A stretch of DNA of 54,815 bases from Dysgonomonas sp. 520 (GCF_010501095.1 NZ_QVMP01000007.1:138509-193323), one strand, 5' to 3'; counted from the first letter of the stretch, positions 18,769-27,080 are shown. The notes: generated by a model from the letters alone, not told the origin. Numbers and translations are program-made.

Positions 18769-18856
18769 CAACATATCATCTTCCGATAGGCAGGCTTCAT
18801 ATTGTCATTGCTTGGGCGCAAGATAAGAAATCCCCACATCGAAAGATGATATGTCG
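18769..18856. repeat. 88-bp inverted-repeat element
   Basis: Arms CAACATATCATCTTCCGATA and CATCGAAAGATGATATGTCG match in inverted orientation at about 17 of 20 positions around a 48-bp centre that includes GTCATTGCTTGGGCGCAAG. It lies between the repeat above and the POT gene stop and has no T-run expected of a terminator. Probably another small interspersed palindrome. Confidence 0.6.
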
Positions 18857-18899
18857 AGTTTAAATGACCTTTTTTCGTGTCAATTTTCAGATATAAAAG

Positions 18900-20423
18900 T
18901 TACTTCGTAACTCGTTCGAGCCACTTCATCATAATGAGCATTGTGAACATTGAAATACAACAAGCCACAACAAACACCGTCCATGTTGCCCATATTGGAA
19001 TACTCTTGTAAAGGATCACACCGATAAATAGCAACTGATTTCCCAAGGCTGTAGCACCGAGCCAACATCCTTGCATAATACCCTGATACTGAGGTGGTGC
19101 AACCTTCGATACAAAGGCAATTCCCAACGGACTGATAAATAGTTCGGCTATGGTTAATATCAAATATGTCCCGATCAATAAGAATGGAGTAACCCGCAAC
19201 GCGTCTGGCAAACCACCTGCTGCGCTTCTTTCAGCATCTGAAGGAAGATTCATAGACCCTACGGCCATCACAATAAAGGCGAAAGCCGCAATACCCATTC
19301 CCACGGCTATTTTCTTTGGGGTAGAAAGTTCTATTCCTTTAGCTTTGAGCCAACCAAAAAATGCGATTACAAAAGGAGTAAGACATACTACGAACAAAGG
19401 ATTAAACATTTGAAAAAGCTCCGCCCCTTCGAGAGTAGTGAAACCTAAATCAAGTTTCAGCATTCGTGTATAATCATTTGCAAACAAGGTTAATGTTTGA
19501 CCATTTTGATGGAACGAGAACCAAAAGAATATTACTACCGCAAATACTGCAAAAAGAGCATATAGCCTTTGTTTTACTTCCTGAGCATCCATTTCTACAA
19601 CCTTTGCAGCTTCGGCTTTATCCAGTTTTTTCGCAGCCGGATCGGGCAGTCCTTTTTTATTTACAATAAATACCACCAACGATATCAGCATAGCAACTAT
19701 TGCTATCCCGAAAGAATAGTGATAGCCTGTCAAAAAAACATCCAAATAGCTATTGGCAAATTCCGTCAAATTGGACGAAGTATTTCCCACTTCCTTAGCC
19801 AATTCGGCAAAACGAGCTGAAGCCTCCGGAGTCATTTTTCCGGCAAGCCATTGATTACACAATCCGGGAAGGTCGGCATTGAAGGCAAAACCGTTGCTTT
19901 GCACCCACCAGTTTCTTAATCCCACAGCAATAAGGGGAGCCACCATTGCTCCTATATTGATGAACATATAGAATATCTGAAATCCTGTTTCACGCTTATC
20001 GGCATATTTAGGATCGTCGTACAATTGCCCTACTACTGCTTGCAGATTACCCTTAAACAGTCCGTTGCCAAAAGCTATTGAAAAAAGTCCCAGGCATGTA
20101 ATTGTCAAAATAAGAGGCATATTGCTAACCGGTGTGTCGGTAGGAATAGCCAATATTACATATCCTACGGTCATTAATACTAAACCGACAAGGATAGTCT
20201 GTTTGTATTTTTTTGTTTTATCGGCAATCACACCTCCCACCAAGGCTAGCAGATAAATGAGTGCATAGAAAACCGAATAGATGAGAGAACCCGTAGACCC
20301 CTCAAACCCGAATTTATAATTCAGGAACAGTAAAAGGATAGCCATCATGATATAGAAGCCAAAACGCTCTCCCATATTCGATAACGAGGCGGCTAACAAA
20401 CCCTTAGGATGATTTTTAAACAT
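18900..20423 (-). CDS. Proton-dependent oligopeptide (POT/PTR2) transporter
   Basis: A 507-aa inner-membrane symporter importing di- and tripeptides with protons. It shows the POT signature near the N terminus (SLSNMGERFGFY, with the ExxERFxYY-type motif) and the second signature FGNGLFKGNLQAVVGQLY in the first half. About 14 hydrophobic helices are visible, with a hydrophilic loop after ~210 and a charged linker (LDKAEAAKVVEMDAQEVKQR) near 270. It stands alone; 384 bp of noncoding DNA separate it from the divergent metA. It complements the peptidase pepD functionally but is not in an operon with it. Confidence 0.92.
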   Translation of the reverse strand: MFKNHPKGLLAASLSNMGERFGFYIMMAILLLFLNYKFGFEGSTGSLIYSVFYALIYLLALVGGVIADKTKKYKQTILVGLVLMTVGYVILAIPTDTPVSNMPLILTITCLGLFSIAFGNGLFKGNLQAVVGQLYDDPKYADKRETGFQIFYMFINIGAMVAPLIAVGLRNWWVQSNGFAFNADLPGLCNQWLAGKMTPEASARFAELAKEVGNTSSNLTEFANSYLDVFLTGYHYSFGIAIVAMLISLVVFIVNKKGLPDPAAKKLDKAEAAKVVEMDAQEVKQRLYALFAVFAVVIFFWFSFHQNGQTLTLFANDYTRMLKLDLGFTTLEGAELFQMFNPLFVVCLTPFVIAFFGWLKAKGIELSTPKKIAVGMGIAAFAFIVMAVGSMNLPSDAERSAAGGLPDALRVTPFLLIGTYLILTIAELFISPLGIAFVSKVAPPQYQGIMQGCWLGATALGNQLLFIGVILYKSIPIWATWTVFVVACCISMFTMLIMMKWLERVTK

Positions 20424-20767
20424 AAAAAAGATATTTATTAGTTTATAATTAGATTAAATTTTATATTGAAAATATTATATGTGATTTATTTTTAGCCGAT
20501 TATATTAAACACTTCGTTGCATTAGCCGTACAGTATCTACTGCTGATTTTATTCACGGAATATAACTGGCGCATAAAAATATGAAAAAAAATGTCGTTAT
20601 TCGGTTAAAAATATCATTTTATTAGCAAACAATACACATTTTTAGTTCATAACACAGTATTTTATACGAAATTGCAGAATGATTAGATGCTTTTTCAGAC
20701 ATTTTTTCTATTATCAAATTTCTAACGGTTCAATTCTTCGGATTATACTGCATTTCTAAAAAAACAC
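20424..20767. other. Noncoding gap between the POT transporter and metA
   Basis: An AT-rich divergent intergenic region. No ORF, structured RNA or strong palindrome was found besides the metA promoter/hairpin at its right end. No convincing TAnnTTTG element was found for the POT gene. Confidence 0.5.
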
Positions 20768-20790
20768 TACCTTTGTGCTTTCAACACAAA
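20768..20790 (+). promoter_or_regulatory. metA promoter -7 element with overlapping dyad
   Basis: TACCTTTG (20768-20775) fits TAnnTTTG. It overlaps the dyad TTTGTG-N7-CACAAA, which could be an operator or fold at the 5' end of the mRNA. A strong SD sequence, AAAGGAG, follows at 20792-20798, unusual for this genome. Confidence 0.55.
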
Positions 20791-20807
20791 GAAAGGAGAA
20801 TAAATTA

Positions 20808-21758
20808 ATGCCTGTTACATTACCAGATAATTTACCAGCAATAGAACTCTTGAAAAAAGAGAATATATTTGTAATGAGCCAATTGCGAGCTAGTAGTCAG
20901 GATATCAGACCGCTAAAGGTGGTGGTGTTGAATCTGATGCCGATGAAAATAGCCACGGAAACAGATTTGGTGCGCTTGTTGTCGAACACTCCGTTGCAAA
21001 TAGACCTTAGCTTGGTAAAATTGTCTACCCATCAATCGAAGCATACTCCCGAAGAGCACATGCTAACGTTCTACAAGGAATTTGACGAAATAAAAAAAGA
21101 GAATTATGATGGAATGATAATAACAGGTGCTCCGGTTGAACATCTGAATTATGAGGATGTTAACTATTGGAACGAATTGTCTGAAATATTCGATTGGGCA
21201 CGTAAGCACGTTACGTCCACATTCTATATATGTTGGGCTGCGCAAGCTGCGCTGTATCGTTTCTATGGGATTCCGAAACATAATCTTCCGGAAAAGATGT
21301 TCGGGGTTTTCAAGCATACGATAAACGATCGCAACTATCCTCTGTTCAGGGGGTTTGACGACGAATTTTATGCCCCGCATAGCCGTCATACGGAAATTAG
21401 GAAAGAAGATATTGAGAAACATCCCGAATTGAAGCTGCTATCCGAATCGGAAGAAGCTGGAGTTTATATAGTTATAGGACGAGGAGGGCGTGAATTTTAT
21501 GTGACGGGACATTCCGAATATTCATTATACACGCTTCATAACGAGTATGTTAGGGATAAAGAAAAAGGTTTGGATATAGTGATGCCTAAACATTACTACA
21601 AACACGACGACCCCGATCAGAAACCTATTTCGCGATGGACTGGTCATGGTAACCTGTTGTTTAACAACTGGATAAACTATTACTTGTATCAAGAAACTCC
21701 GTATAATTTGTCGGAAGTGGAAAAAATGGACTCAATTAAAACATTGGATAATAAATGA
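20808..21758 (+). CDS. metA: Homoserine O-acetyltransferase (MetA family)
   Basis: Activates homoserine for methionine synthesis. The 316 aa align residue for residue with known MetA numbering: nucleophile Cys142 (FYICWAAQ), His235 and Glu237 (VTGHSEY). Residue 111 is Glu (GAPVEHL); in Bacillus cereus MetA Glu111 gives acetyl-CoA specificity, whereas Gly111 in E. coli gives succinyl-CoA, so acetylation is predicted although the family name is often homoserine succinyltransferase. The ATG used here has an AAAGGAG SD 9 nt upstream; a GTG 33 bp earlier overlaps the promoter and is rejected. The stop overlaps the next ATG by 4 bp. Confidence 0.95.
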   Translation: MPVTLPDNLPAIELLKKENIFVMSQLRASSQDIRPLKVVVLNLMPMKIATETDLVRLLSNTPLQIDLSLVKLSTHQSKHTPEEHMLTFYKEFDEIKKENYDGMIITGAPVEHLNYEDVNYWNELSEIFDWARKHVTSTFYICWAAQAALYRFYGIPKHNLPEKMFGVFKHTINDRNYPLFRGFDDEFYAPHSRHTEIRKEDIEKHPELKLLSESEEAGVYIVIGRGGREFYVTGHSEYSLYTLHNEYVRDKEKGLDIVMPKHYYKHDDPDQKPISRWTGHGNLLFNNWINYYLYQETPYNLSEVEKMDSIKTLDNK

Positions 21759-22276
21759 AGCGTTTTAGCAACAAATATATATCGTTAGTATTGGCTATTC
21801 TGTCAATATTCATGTTGGCGTGCAATAGCGATGAGGTGGGTGACGATAACACGCCGCCAAAAATAGTGGGGTTCAGCGTTGGAAATCAGGATACTGTATA
21901 TGTAAATTATCCAAACAATCTGTTCAACATAAAGATGTCAGACAACGACGGACTTTCTTCCATTTTCATCAGAATAGATCAACAAAATGAATCGGGTGGA
22001 AGATTGAATGAGAAAGGCGACAGCGTGTATATGGTGTATCAGGCTTCTTTTGGCAGCAAGGATCTGTTCGGAAAAAAAGAGGCCGATCTATCCGGTTTCA
22101 TTTCAATCACCTCCATTACAGATACCATAACGATAGATGCACTTAGAAAAGACTTGCCTATCATTACGGGTGACTACAAGATGGTTATAAAATGTATGGA
22201 CATGGCAGGAAACAGGGATTCGGTTTTTCACGATGTCAAGGTCTACTACTTTTCCAATCAGGCTTCGGGCGAATAG
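21755..22276 (+). CDS. Small lipoprotein, DUF4625-like
   Basis: 173 aa with a lipoprotein signal ending MLAC (Cys23) and a single Ig/cadherin-like domain: NTPPKIVGFSV near 34, MSDNDGLSSIFIRI, and a closing KMVIKCMDMAGN segment, which is the pattern of DUF4625. It is coupled to metA by an ATGA overlap, although no functional link to methionine is evident. Its 3' end overlaps the convergent ATP-grasp gene by 19 bp. Confidence 0.75.
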   Translation: MKRFSNKYISLVLAILSIFMLACNSDEVGDDNTPPKIVGFSVGNQDTVYVNYPNNLFNIKMSDNDGLSSIFIRIDQQNESGGRLNEKGDSVYMVYQASFGSKDLFGKKEADLSGFISITSITDTITIDALRKDLPIITGDYKMVIKCMDMAGNRDSVFHDVKVYYFSNQASGE

Positions 22277-23478
22277 TTGTCCTCTCTTTTCCTGACAATC
22301 ATATAAGCGTGATATTTGCTGTTTTCTGTTATCGGACAAAGTGACAAGTAACCCTCCGTTATTCGACTTTTTCTGACATTTAGTGGCATATTTTCCGACA
22401 TTTCCTGATGTTTTTTCAGAATTTCATCCTTTTTCAGGCTGAAATCTATCTGAAAAAAGGCATTAGAATCCGCACCTATATAATTTTCAAATAGCTTCAG
22501 GGAAAGATACCCCATATTGTATCTCATATTCACCTCAAGGCAAGGGTGCACCAGATATTTCCCGTCTTTTTCTATGATCATCATATCCACACCTATGCAA
22601 CCCTGATAATATGCAGAAACGTATTTTTGTAGAAGTTCTATTAAAATATGCTTTATGTTATCAAATATACTTTTATCCACATAAGCGGTTAATTTTCTCT
22701 CCAATTCGGACTGACAATCAACAATATTACCGATATACGCTCCTTTGTTATTAGTGGAAAAGACCGAATATCCCTCAAAATTGACAACGTTTTCGGTCAC
22801 CATAAACTCCATGGCAAAATCCATTTTCTTGTTCAAAACGGGTTCGATACTTACCTCTCCCTGTTTTTTTAACATTCCTGTCAATATTTGCCTCTCGGTG
22901 CGGGTCAACTCTATTTCGGGCAACCAAAGTAAACCTCTGCCCGACGAAGAATACGGAGCCTTAGCCAGAAAACGCCCGTGTTCTGAAGAAAGTATATTTT
23001 CTACTTCCGAAAGGCTTGATACAAACCTAGGGATTATAAAGTTATCGCCTCCCGTTTTTTCGATAATTTCTTTCAGAATGAGGTTGGCAAAATTTCTGCT
23101 GCACAAGTGCCTGTAATTCCTATCCCATTTCGGGATATTCAAATCCAATGAGTATTTTTCAGACAATTGTTCCCAAAAAAATATAGCCTGAGGCGAAACG
23201 CCCCATAAAATAACCTCCTGACATTTTAACTCGTGGTGATATAGGGGAATATCTTTTTCTGAAAACACATTTATTTTACGGTCGAAAAGATTGAAGATTG
23301 AATCGCAATACCGTTTATCGTCTTCATTCCACACGAAAACCCAATCAGAATCAGAGGCATACCATGCCGGAAGAAGTGCCAGCTCTTGTTGCATTGCCAC
23401 AACATTGGCAGGAGCCATATAATATTGAGATTCGTTTAAGACAGCAGTTTCATGTCCCGGATTGAAAAAGTGGATCAT
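22258..23478 (-). CDS. ATP-grasp domain protein of unknown substrate
   Basis: 406 aa beginning MIHFFNPGHETAV. The centre and C terminus show an ATP-grasp fold: FLAKAPYSSSGRGLLWL as the nucleotide-binding loop (~175-190), then GCIGVDMMII and HPCLEVNMRYNMGYLSL (~300-340) supplying the acidic Mg ligands and Asn. Such enzymes ligate a carboxylate to an amine or thiol with ATP; the N-terminal ~130 residues, which would choose the substrate, are not recognised. A conserved hypothetical of Bacteroidales as far as I recall. It is a single gene, convergent and overlapping with the DUF4625-like gene. Confidence 0.7.
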   Translation of the reverse strand: MIHFFNPGHETAVLNESQYYMAPANVVAMQQELALLPAWYASDSDWVFVWNEDDKRYCDSIFNLFDRKINVFSEKDIPLYHHELKCQEVILWGVSPQAIFFWEQLSEKYSLDLNIPKWDRNYRHLCSRNFANLILKEIIEKTGGDNFIIPRFVSSLSEVENILSSEHGRFLAKAPYSSSGRGLLWLPEIELTRTERQILTGMLKKQGEVSIEPVLNKKMDFAMEFMVTENVVNFEGYSVFSTNNKGAYIGNIVDCQSELERKLTAYVDKSIFDNIKHILIELLQKYVSAYYQGCIGVDMMIIEKDGKYLVHPCLEVNMRYNMGYLSLKLFENYIGADSNAFFQIDFSLKKDEILKKHQEMSENMPLNVRKSRITEGYLSLCPITENSKYHAYMIVRKREDNYSPEA

Positions 23479-23594
23479 CAGTTATATTTCACATTATTTT
23501 TGCGAATATAGAAAATTTTATAGAATATATTTTAAAAGACCTTTATGTTAGTCTATATTAACATTACAAACAGATGCAGAACATTTATTTGAGG

Positions 23595-23602
23595 TAGATT
23601 TG
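23595..23602 (+). promoter_or_regulatory. Putative -7 element upstream of the secreted hypothetical gene
   Basis: TAGATTTG, matching TAnnTTTG, 18 bp before the ATG. It argues against the in-frame TTG at 23600, which lies inside the element. The mRNA leader would be about a dozen bases. Confidence 0.45.
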
Positions 23603-23620
23603 CCGTTCATAATCGCTTAT

Positions 23621-24112
23621 ATGAACCATACGAACAGATACATTTGCACAATTTTTAATATCCTGATATTGTCGTTTTCCGTCACATTATCGGGGCAAAT
23701 CGGTATAAGCGACGAATCGAAGAAAATGTTGTTAAAATCAGTAAATCCGTTCAATAATCAGGGCGCCGATCTCTTTAAGCAACAACTGAAACCTCAAAAC
23801 AGCGTGTTGGAAAACAAATATCTGGATGCTTACAACAACATGAAAGCAAAGTCGGTACTAAACAATACGGATGTGGATAAGTATAAAATAGACAAACACG
23901 TTTACACTTATTCCAGTAAAATACCGGCAAATCTCATCCCGCCCGGATCGTATGTTCCTGTGTATATGGGAGGTCATTTTCATTTGGTGTCAACAGCCGG
24001 AACTCTAATGTCTCCCAGTGGCTTAAGCCTGACCGGATGGAGTCCGCCACGATTGTCAGACAAATCGAAAACCATTCTGCGAAACGTTTTCGGAATGGAA
24101 GTAGAAGATTAA
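23621..24112 (+). CDS. Secreted hypothetical protein
   Basis: 163 aa with an N-terminal hydrophobic signal (residues 7-27, ending SVTLSGQ). The rest is charged and then glycine/proline-rich (IPPGSYVPVYMGGHF, SLTGWSPPRLSDK). I do not recognise the family. The middle resembles short Bacteroidales periplasmic proteins with no assigned function. It is followed 45 bp later by zupT, which has its own promoter element. Confidence 0.65.
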   Translation: MNHTNRYICTIFNILILSFSVTLSGQIGISDESKKMLLKSVNPFNNQGADLFKQQLKPQNSVLENKYLDAYNNMKAKSVLNNTDVDKYKIDKHVYTYSSKIPANLIPPGSYVPVYMGGHFHLVSTAGTLMSPSGLSLTGWSPPRLSDKSKTILRNVFGMEVED

Positions 24113-24142
24113 CATTCCTTTATTTTTCAAGATTTATTTCAC

Positions 24143-24150
24143 TATCTTTG
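24143..24150 (+). promoter_or_regulatory. zupT -7 element, implying an almost leaderless mRNA
   Basis: TATCTTTG matches TAnnTTTG and ends 7 bp before the zupT ATG, so transcription should start within about 1-4 bases of the start codon. Confidence 0.55.
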
Positions 24151-24157
24151 CTTAATC

Positions 24158-24958
24158 ATGGAGGGTCAACATATATTTTTTGCATTTATATTGACTGCGA
24201 TTGCCGGATTGTCGACCGGTATAGGCAGCCTTATAGCATTGGTGGCAAAGCACACCAATACAAAATTCTTGTGCGCATCTCTCGGATTTTCGGCAGGAGT
24301 GATGATATATGTTTCATTCATGGAAATGATGCCCGGCGCATTAACCCAATTGACAGATGTGTTTGGCGAAAAACCTGCCACACTGTATATGATTCTGGCT
24401 TTCTTTGGAGGTATAGCTTTCATTAATCTGATTGATTTTGCCATTCCTGAAACAGCAGTCAACCCTCACGAAATTACAGGTGTGGAAGACATGAAAAATG
24501 AAAAAAACACCCTGAAACGAACAGGTTTGTTTGTTGCCATATCCATAGCTATACATAACTTTCCGGAAGGCATTGCCACTTTTACATCGGCTCTAGGCTC
24601 TCTGGATGTTGCTATCCCTATCACTGTTGCCATCGCCATACACAATATACCGGAAGGAATTGCCGTGGCTGTGCCCATCTATCATGCGACGGGAAGCCGA
24701 AAAAAGGCTTTTTGGTATTCGTTCTTGTCGGGTTTGGCAGAACCCTTTGGGGCATTGATAGCCTATTTGTTCCTCTTGCAGTTTTGGAGTCCGGCCGTAA
24801 GCGGTATTGTTCTGGCAGCAGTAGCCGGAATCATGGTATTCATATCATTGGATGAATTGCTGCCCAGTGCCGAAAAATATGGAAAGCACCACATCTCTAT
24901 AATGGGGTTGATTAGCGGAATGTTGATAATGGCCGTTAGCTTATACTTATTTATTTAA
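24158..24958 (+). CDS. zupT: ZIP family zinc transporter
   Basis: Imports zinc and probably other divalent metals through the inner membrane. The 266 aa form 8 predicted helices. The two ZIP metal-binding motifs are HNFPEG at 133-138 (helix IV) and HNIPEGIAVAVP from 162 (helix V), with GLAEPFGAL at 192-200 also typical. The N terminus (AFILTAIAGLSTGIGS) matches ZupT. The loop between helices III and IV is short and charged. No Fur/Zur-type box was recognised. Confidence 0.93.
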   Translation: MEGQHIFFAFILTAIAGLSTGIGSLIALVAKHTNTKFLCASLGFSAGVMIYVSFMEMMPGALTQLTDVFGEKPATLYMILAFFGGIAFINLIDFAIPETAVNPHEITGVEDMKNEKNTLKRTGLFVAISIAIHNFPEGIATFTSALGSLDVAIPITVAIAIHNIPEGIAVAVPIYHATGSRKKAFWYSFLSGLAEPFGALIAYLFLLQFWSPAVSGIVLAAVAGIMVFISLDELLPSAEKYGKHHISIMGLISGMLIMAVSLYLFI

Positions 24959-25005
24959 AGAATGTTATAAAGCCTTACTTTATATTATTTATGTAAAAAA
25001 AATAA

Positions 25006-25013
25006 TACCTTTG
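25006..25013 (+). promoter_or_regulatory. Plus-strand -7 element pointing into the 3' end of araC
   Basis: TACCTTTG matches TAnnTTTG. No plus-strand gene follows; a hairpin with a T-run begins 27 bp later, so the predicted product would be a ~55-60 nt RNA overlapping the araC stop, antisense to it. Confidence 0.4.
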
Positions 25014-25040
25014 TACACTGATACTGAGACACTGAAAAGG

Positions 25041-25073
25041 CTCTGTCACTTGTAGAGTGACGGAGTTTCTTTT
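25041..25073 (+). terminator. Hairpin terminator made from the 24-bp palindrome (left copy)
   Basis: CTGTCACT-TGTAG-AGTGACGG (8-bp arms with one mismatch) followed by a T-rich run. The 24 bases from 25041 to 25064 occur again, exactly, in inverted orientation at 26110-26133 on the far side of araC. Confidence 0.7.
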
Positions 25074-25074
25074 T

Positions 25075-25920
25075 TTATAGATATTGTTTAGTTCTGTTTT
25101 TTCTTCTGATTTCGGATGGAGAACACCCCAGATTTTTGTGGCAAAATTCATTGAAATGAGATAAGGTGGCAAAATTATAATTTGTGCTTATCTCTTTCAG
25201 GCTTTTGTTTGTTTGGCAAATGTCCTGATACACCTGTTTTGCCTTGTGATTTCTCACCCAATTGTATGCCGACATATTGAATACCCGTCTGAAACGCTTG
25301 TTAAACCCCGAGTAGCTATAATTCATCTTCTCAGCCAGTTGACGCACAGAACGAACTTCCGGCAGATAAGTATGCACCTGCTCCGAAAAAAGAAAATCAT
25401 TGCTCCAGTCCATTCTGAGAAAAGCCTGTAGTTCTTCTTGCGAACAGGATATTTTGAGCAGATAATCCAGTTCTTTTACCTTCAAATGCCAGAGATAGTT
25501 GTCGTTGATATTCTTTATCCGATAACTTTGTAAAGAAAGTGCGTAGCTGAAAACCATGTCATTCATGGTCAATACCTCTATGCTGTTTTTGTGTGCAACA
25601 TCTGATTGCAATTTATTGGAACACAGATAGAAAAACATATTCAATTCGTCAGTTAAGTTTATACAAATCAACAAACATTTTTCCGCAGATTCTATCTTAG
25701 CATCACAATCGGAGGGCAGGAAAAACATGTCTTTTGTTTTGATCTTGCTATTCTGATAAATTGTAGATAAGATATTTGCACTTCCGTGCACCACCATTAT
25801 TATACTGTTTTTGTTTTGTCCCAAATCATACTCCTGACCTATATCCACAGCTATGAATTCTATCGGTCGCATTTTTCCGAACTCCATATTTTTTGTTTTT
25901 AAGTGTTTGTGTAACAACAT
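25075..25920 (-). CDS. AraC family transcriptional regulator
   Basis: 281 aa. The N-terminal ~170 residues are a cupin-like sensing domain without a recognised ligand motif. The C-terminal ~95 residues form the double HTH: first helix-turn-helix around SVRQLAEKMNYSYSGFNKRF, second around SLKEISTNYNFATLSHFNEF, then CSPSEIRRK. Two starts are possible: the one given, or an ATG 33 bp later (MEFGKMRP). The gene is enclosed by inverted copies of a 24-bp palindrome and diverges from the secreted-protein gene at 26196, its most likely target, but no operator has been demonstrated. Confidence 0.88.
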   Translation of the reverse strand: MLLHKHLKTKNMEFGKMRPIEFIAVDIGQEYDLGQNKNSIIMVVHGSANILSTIYQNSKIKTKDMFFLPSDCDAKIESAEKCLLICINLTDELNMFFYLCSNKLQSDVAHKNSIEVLTMNDMVFSYALSLQSYRIKNINDNYLWHLKVKELDYLLKISCSQEELQAFLRMDWSNDFLFSEQVHTYLPEVRSVRQLAEKMNYSYSGFNKRFRRVFNMSAYNWVRNHKAKQVYQDICQTNKSLKEISTNYNFATLSHFNEFCHKNLGCSPSEIRRKNRTKQYL

Positions 25921-26109
25921 GTTTAACTAAAGTTTTACAGTAATTTTTGCTATATTTTCAAATTAACAATCGTAATTACTTATTTATAAGCCGTTTATAA
26001 GAAATCATCTGTCATTTCATCGTTAGTGTTTTTTTCGTGTTTCACTAAAAGTTCGTTTTCTGTTTTATTCCTTTTGTAAAATATTCTTTTTCAGCCATAT
26101 AACCATCAT

Positions 26110-26133
26110 TCCGTCACTCTACAAGTGACAGAG
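26110..26133 (-). repeat. 24-bp palindrome, right copy (inverted relative to 25041)
   Basis: An exact reverse complement of 25041-25064. It lies 62 bp before the ATG of the tail-fibre-like gene and has no T-run on either side, so it is not a terminator here. It could be a regulator-binding site or a recombination site. Confidence 0.7.
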
Positions 26134-26195
26134 AGGCAGTATCTTAAAATTCAACACATTAATAAAAAAGCAGAACTCAACAAATAACAAAAATT

Positions 26196-26972
26196 ATGAA
26201 AAAGAACATTTTGATTTTATTTATGTTTTTAGCTGTTACGACGCTAAAAGCACAGGTCGGAGTAAACACAGAAAACCCTCAGGGAATCTTCCACATCGAC
26301 GGGCAAAGAAACACGAGTGGAAACACGAACTTTTCGGACGATGTGGTAGTGGACACACAAGGTCGAATTGGAGTAGGAACAAACAGCCCTCAGACCAAAG
26401 TTGACATAAAGGCTGCAACAGCAGGAACAGGTTTCCGTTTGCAGGACGGAACGCAAGGAAACGGGAAAATACTAACCTCTGATGCTAATGGTAATGGCAG
26501 TTGGGCTGCAAACGGTATACAGACTGTTTTGCCAGTATGGAGTCTTTCATTAGATTCAATTTCCATAGAAAAAAAGGGAGTAAGTACTGGAACAACGATA
26601 ACTCTACCTCCCGGTAAGTGGTGGATACATGGCTCCTTTCTAGTTAAATTTAATAAACTAAATGAAATATCATACTTTGTAAGATCCAGTTTTACAGATG
26701 GAGTGATTCCTGTAGGTACTGAAAATTGTCCTGTAACTACAGATATTGTTCAACGATGTCATATTTCAGGCGCAGTAGGTCTAAAAGCTGATTTTTCTTT
26801 AATCGGTGGAGGTATTACCCTTGACAATCAAACCAATTCAACCAAAACATATACTGTTACAATGGAGTTGGTAAGTGGAACATCAAAGCCACTTGAAAAT
26901 CTTAAATTTATACGTTTTGCCCAAGGTCTGTGGGGAGAAGACAATATGATTGCCATAAAAATACAAGACTAG
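26196..26972 (+). CDS. Secreted tail-fibre-like/adhesin-like protein
   Basis: 258 aa with a signal peptide (MKKNILILFMFLAVTTLKAQ). Residues 21-75 carry the pattern VGVNTENPQGIFHIDG ... GRIGVGTNSPQTKVDI found in phage-tail-fibre-like surface proteins of Bacteroidetes. A linker (GNGKILTSDANGNGSW) follows and then a ~150-residue strand-rich C-terminal domain that I do not recognise but that has the feel of a jelly-roll. The nucleotide composition changes along the gene: the first ~280 bp are relatively GC-rich and the rest AT-rich, suggesting a modular gene with exchanged C terminus. A strong terminator follows. Confidence 0.75.
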   Translation: MKKNILILFMFLAVTTLKAQVGVNTENPQGIFHIDGQRNTSGNTNFSDDVVVDTQGRIGVGTNSPQTKVDIKAATAGTGFRLQDGTQGNGKILTSDANGNGSWAANGIQTVLPVWSLSLDSISIEKKGVSTGTTITLPPGKWWIHGSFLVKFNKLNEISYFVRSSFTDGVIPVGTENCPVTTDIVQRCHISGAVGLKADFSLIGGGITLDNQTNSTKTYTVTMELVSGTSKPLENLKFIRFAQGLWGEDNMIAIKIQD

Positions 26973-26986
26973 AAACAGAAAAAAGA

Positions 26987-27024
26987 ATCTCTCAGTATGT
27001 GCCAACAACACTGAGAGATTTTTA
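26987..27024 (+). terminator. Intrinsic terminator
   Basis: A 10-bp perfect stem (ATCTCTCAGT with ACTGAGAGAT), a 13-nt loop and a TTTTT tail, 15 bp after the tail-fibre-like gene stop. Confidence 0.9.
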
Positions 27025-27080
27025 CTTTCATTTTAATCCCATAACCATCATTTTTATTCTTTATTTATGATACTTTTCAC

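Noticed and set aside
20775-20807. GTG start 33 bp upstream of the chosen metA ATG
   Set aside because: It lies in the -7 promoter element and upstream of a good AAAGGAG SD; the chosen ATG restores exact MetA numbering.
26110-26133. Palindrome as a transcription terminator
   Set aside because: There is no T-run on either strand, unlike the copy at 25041.
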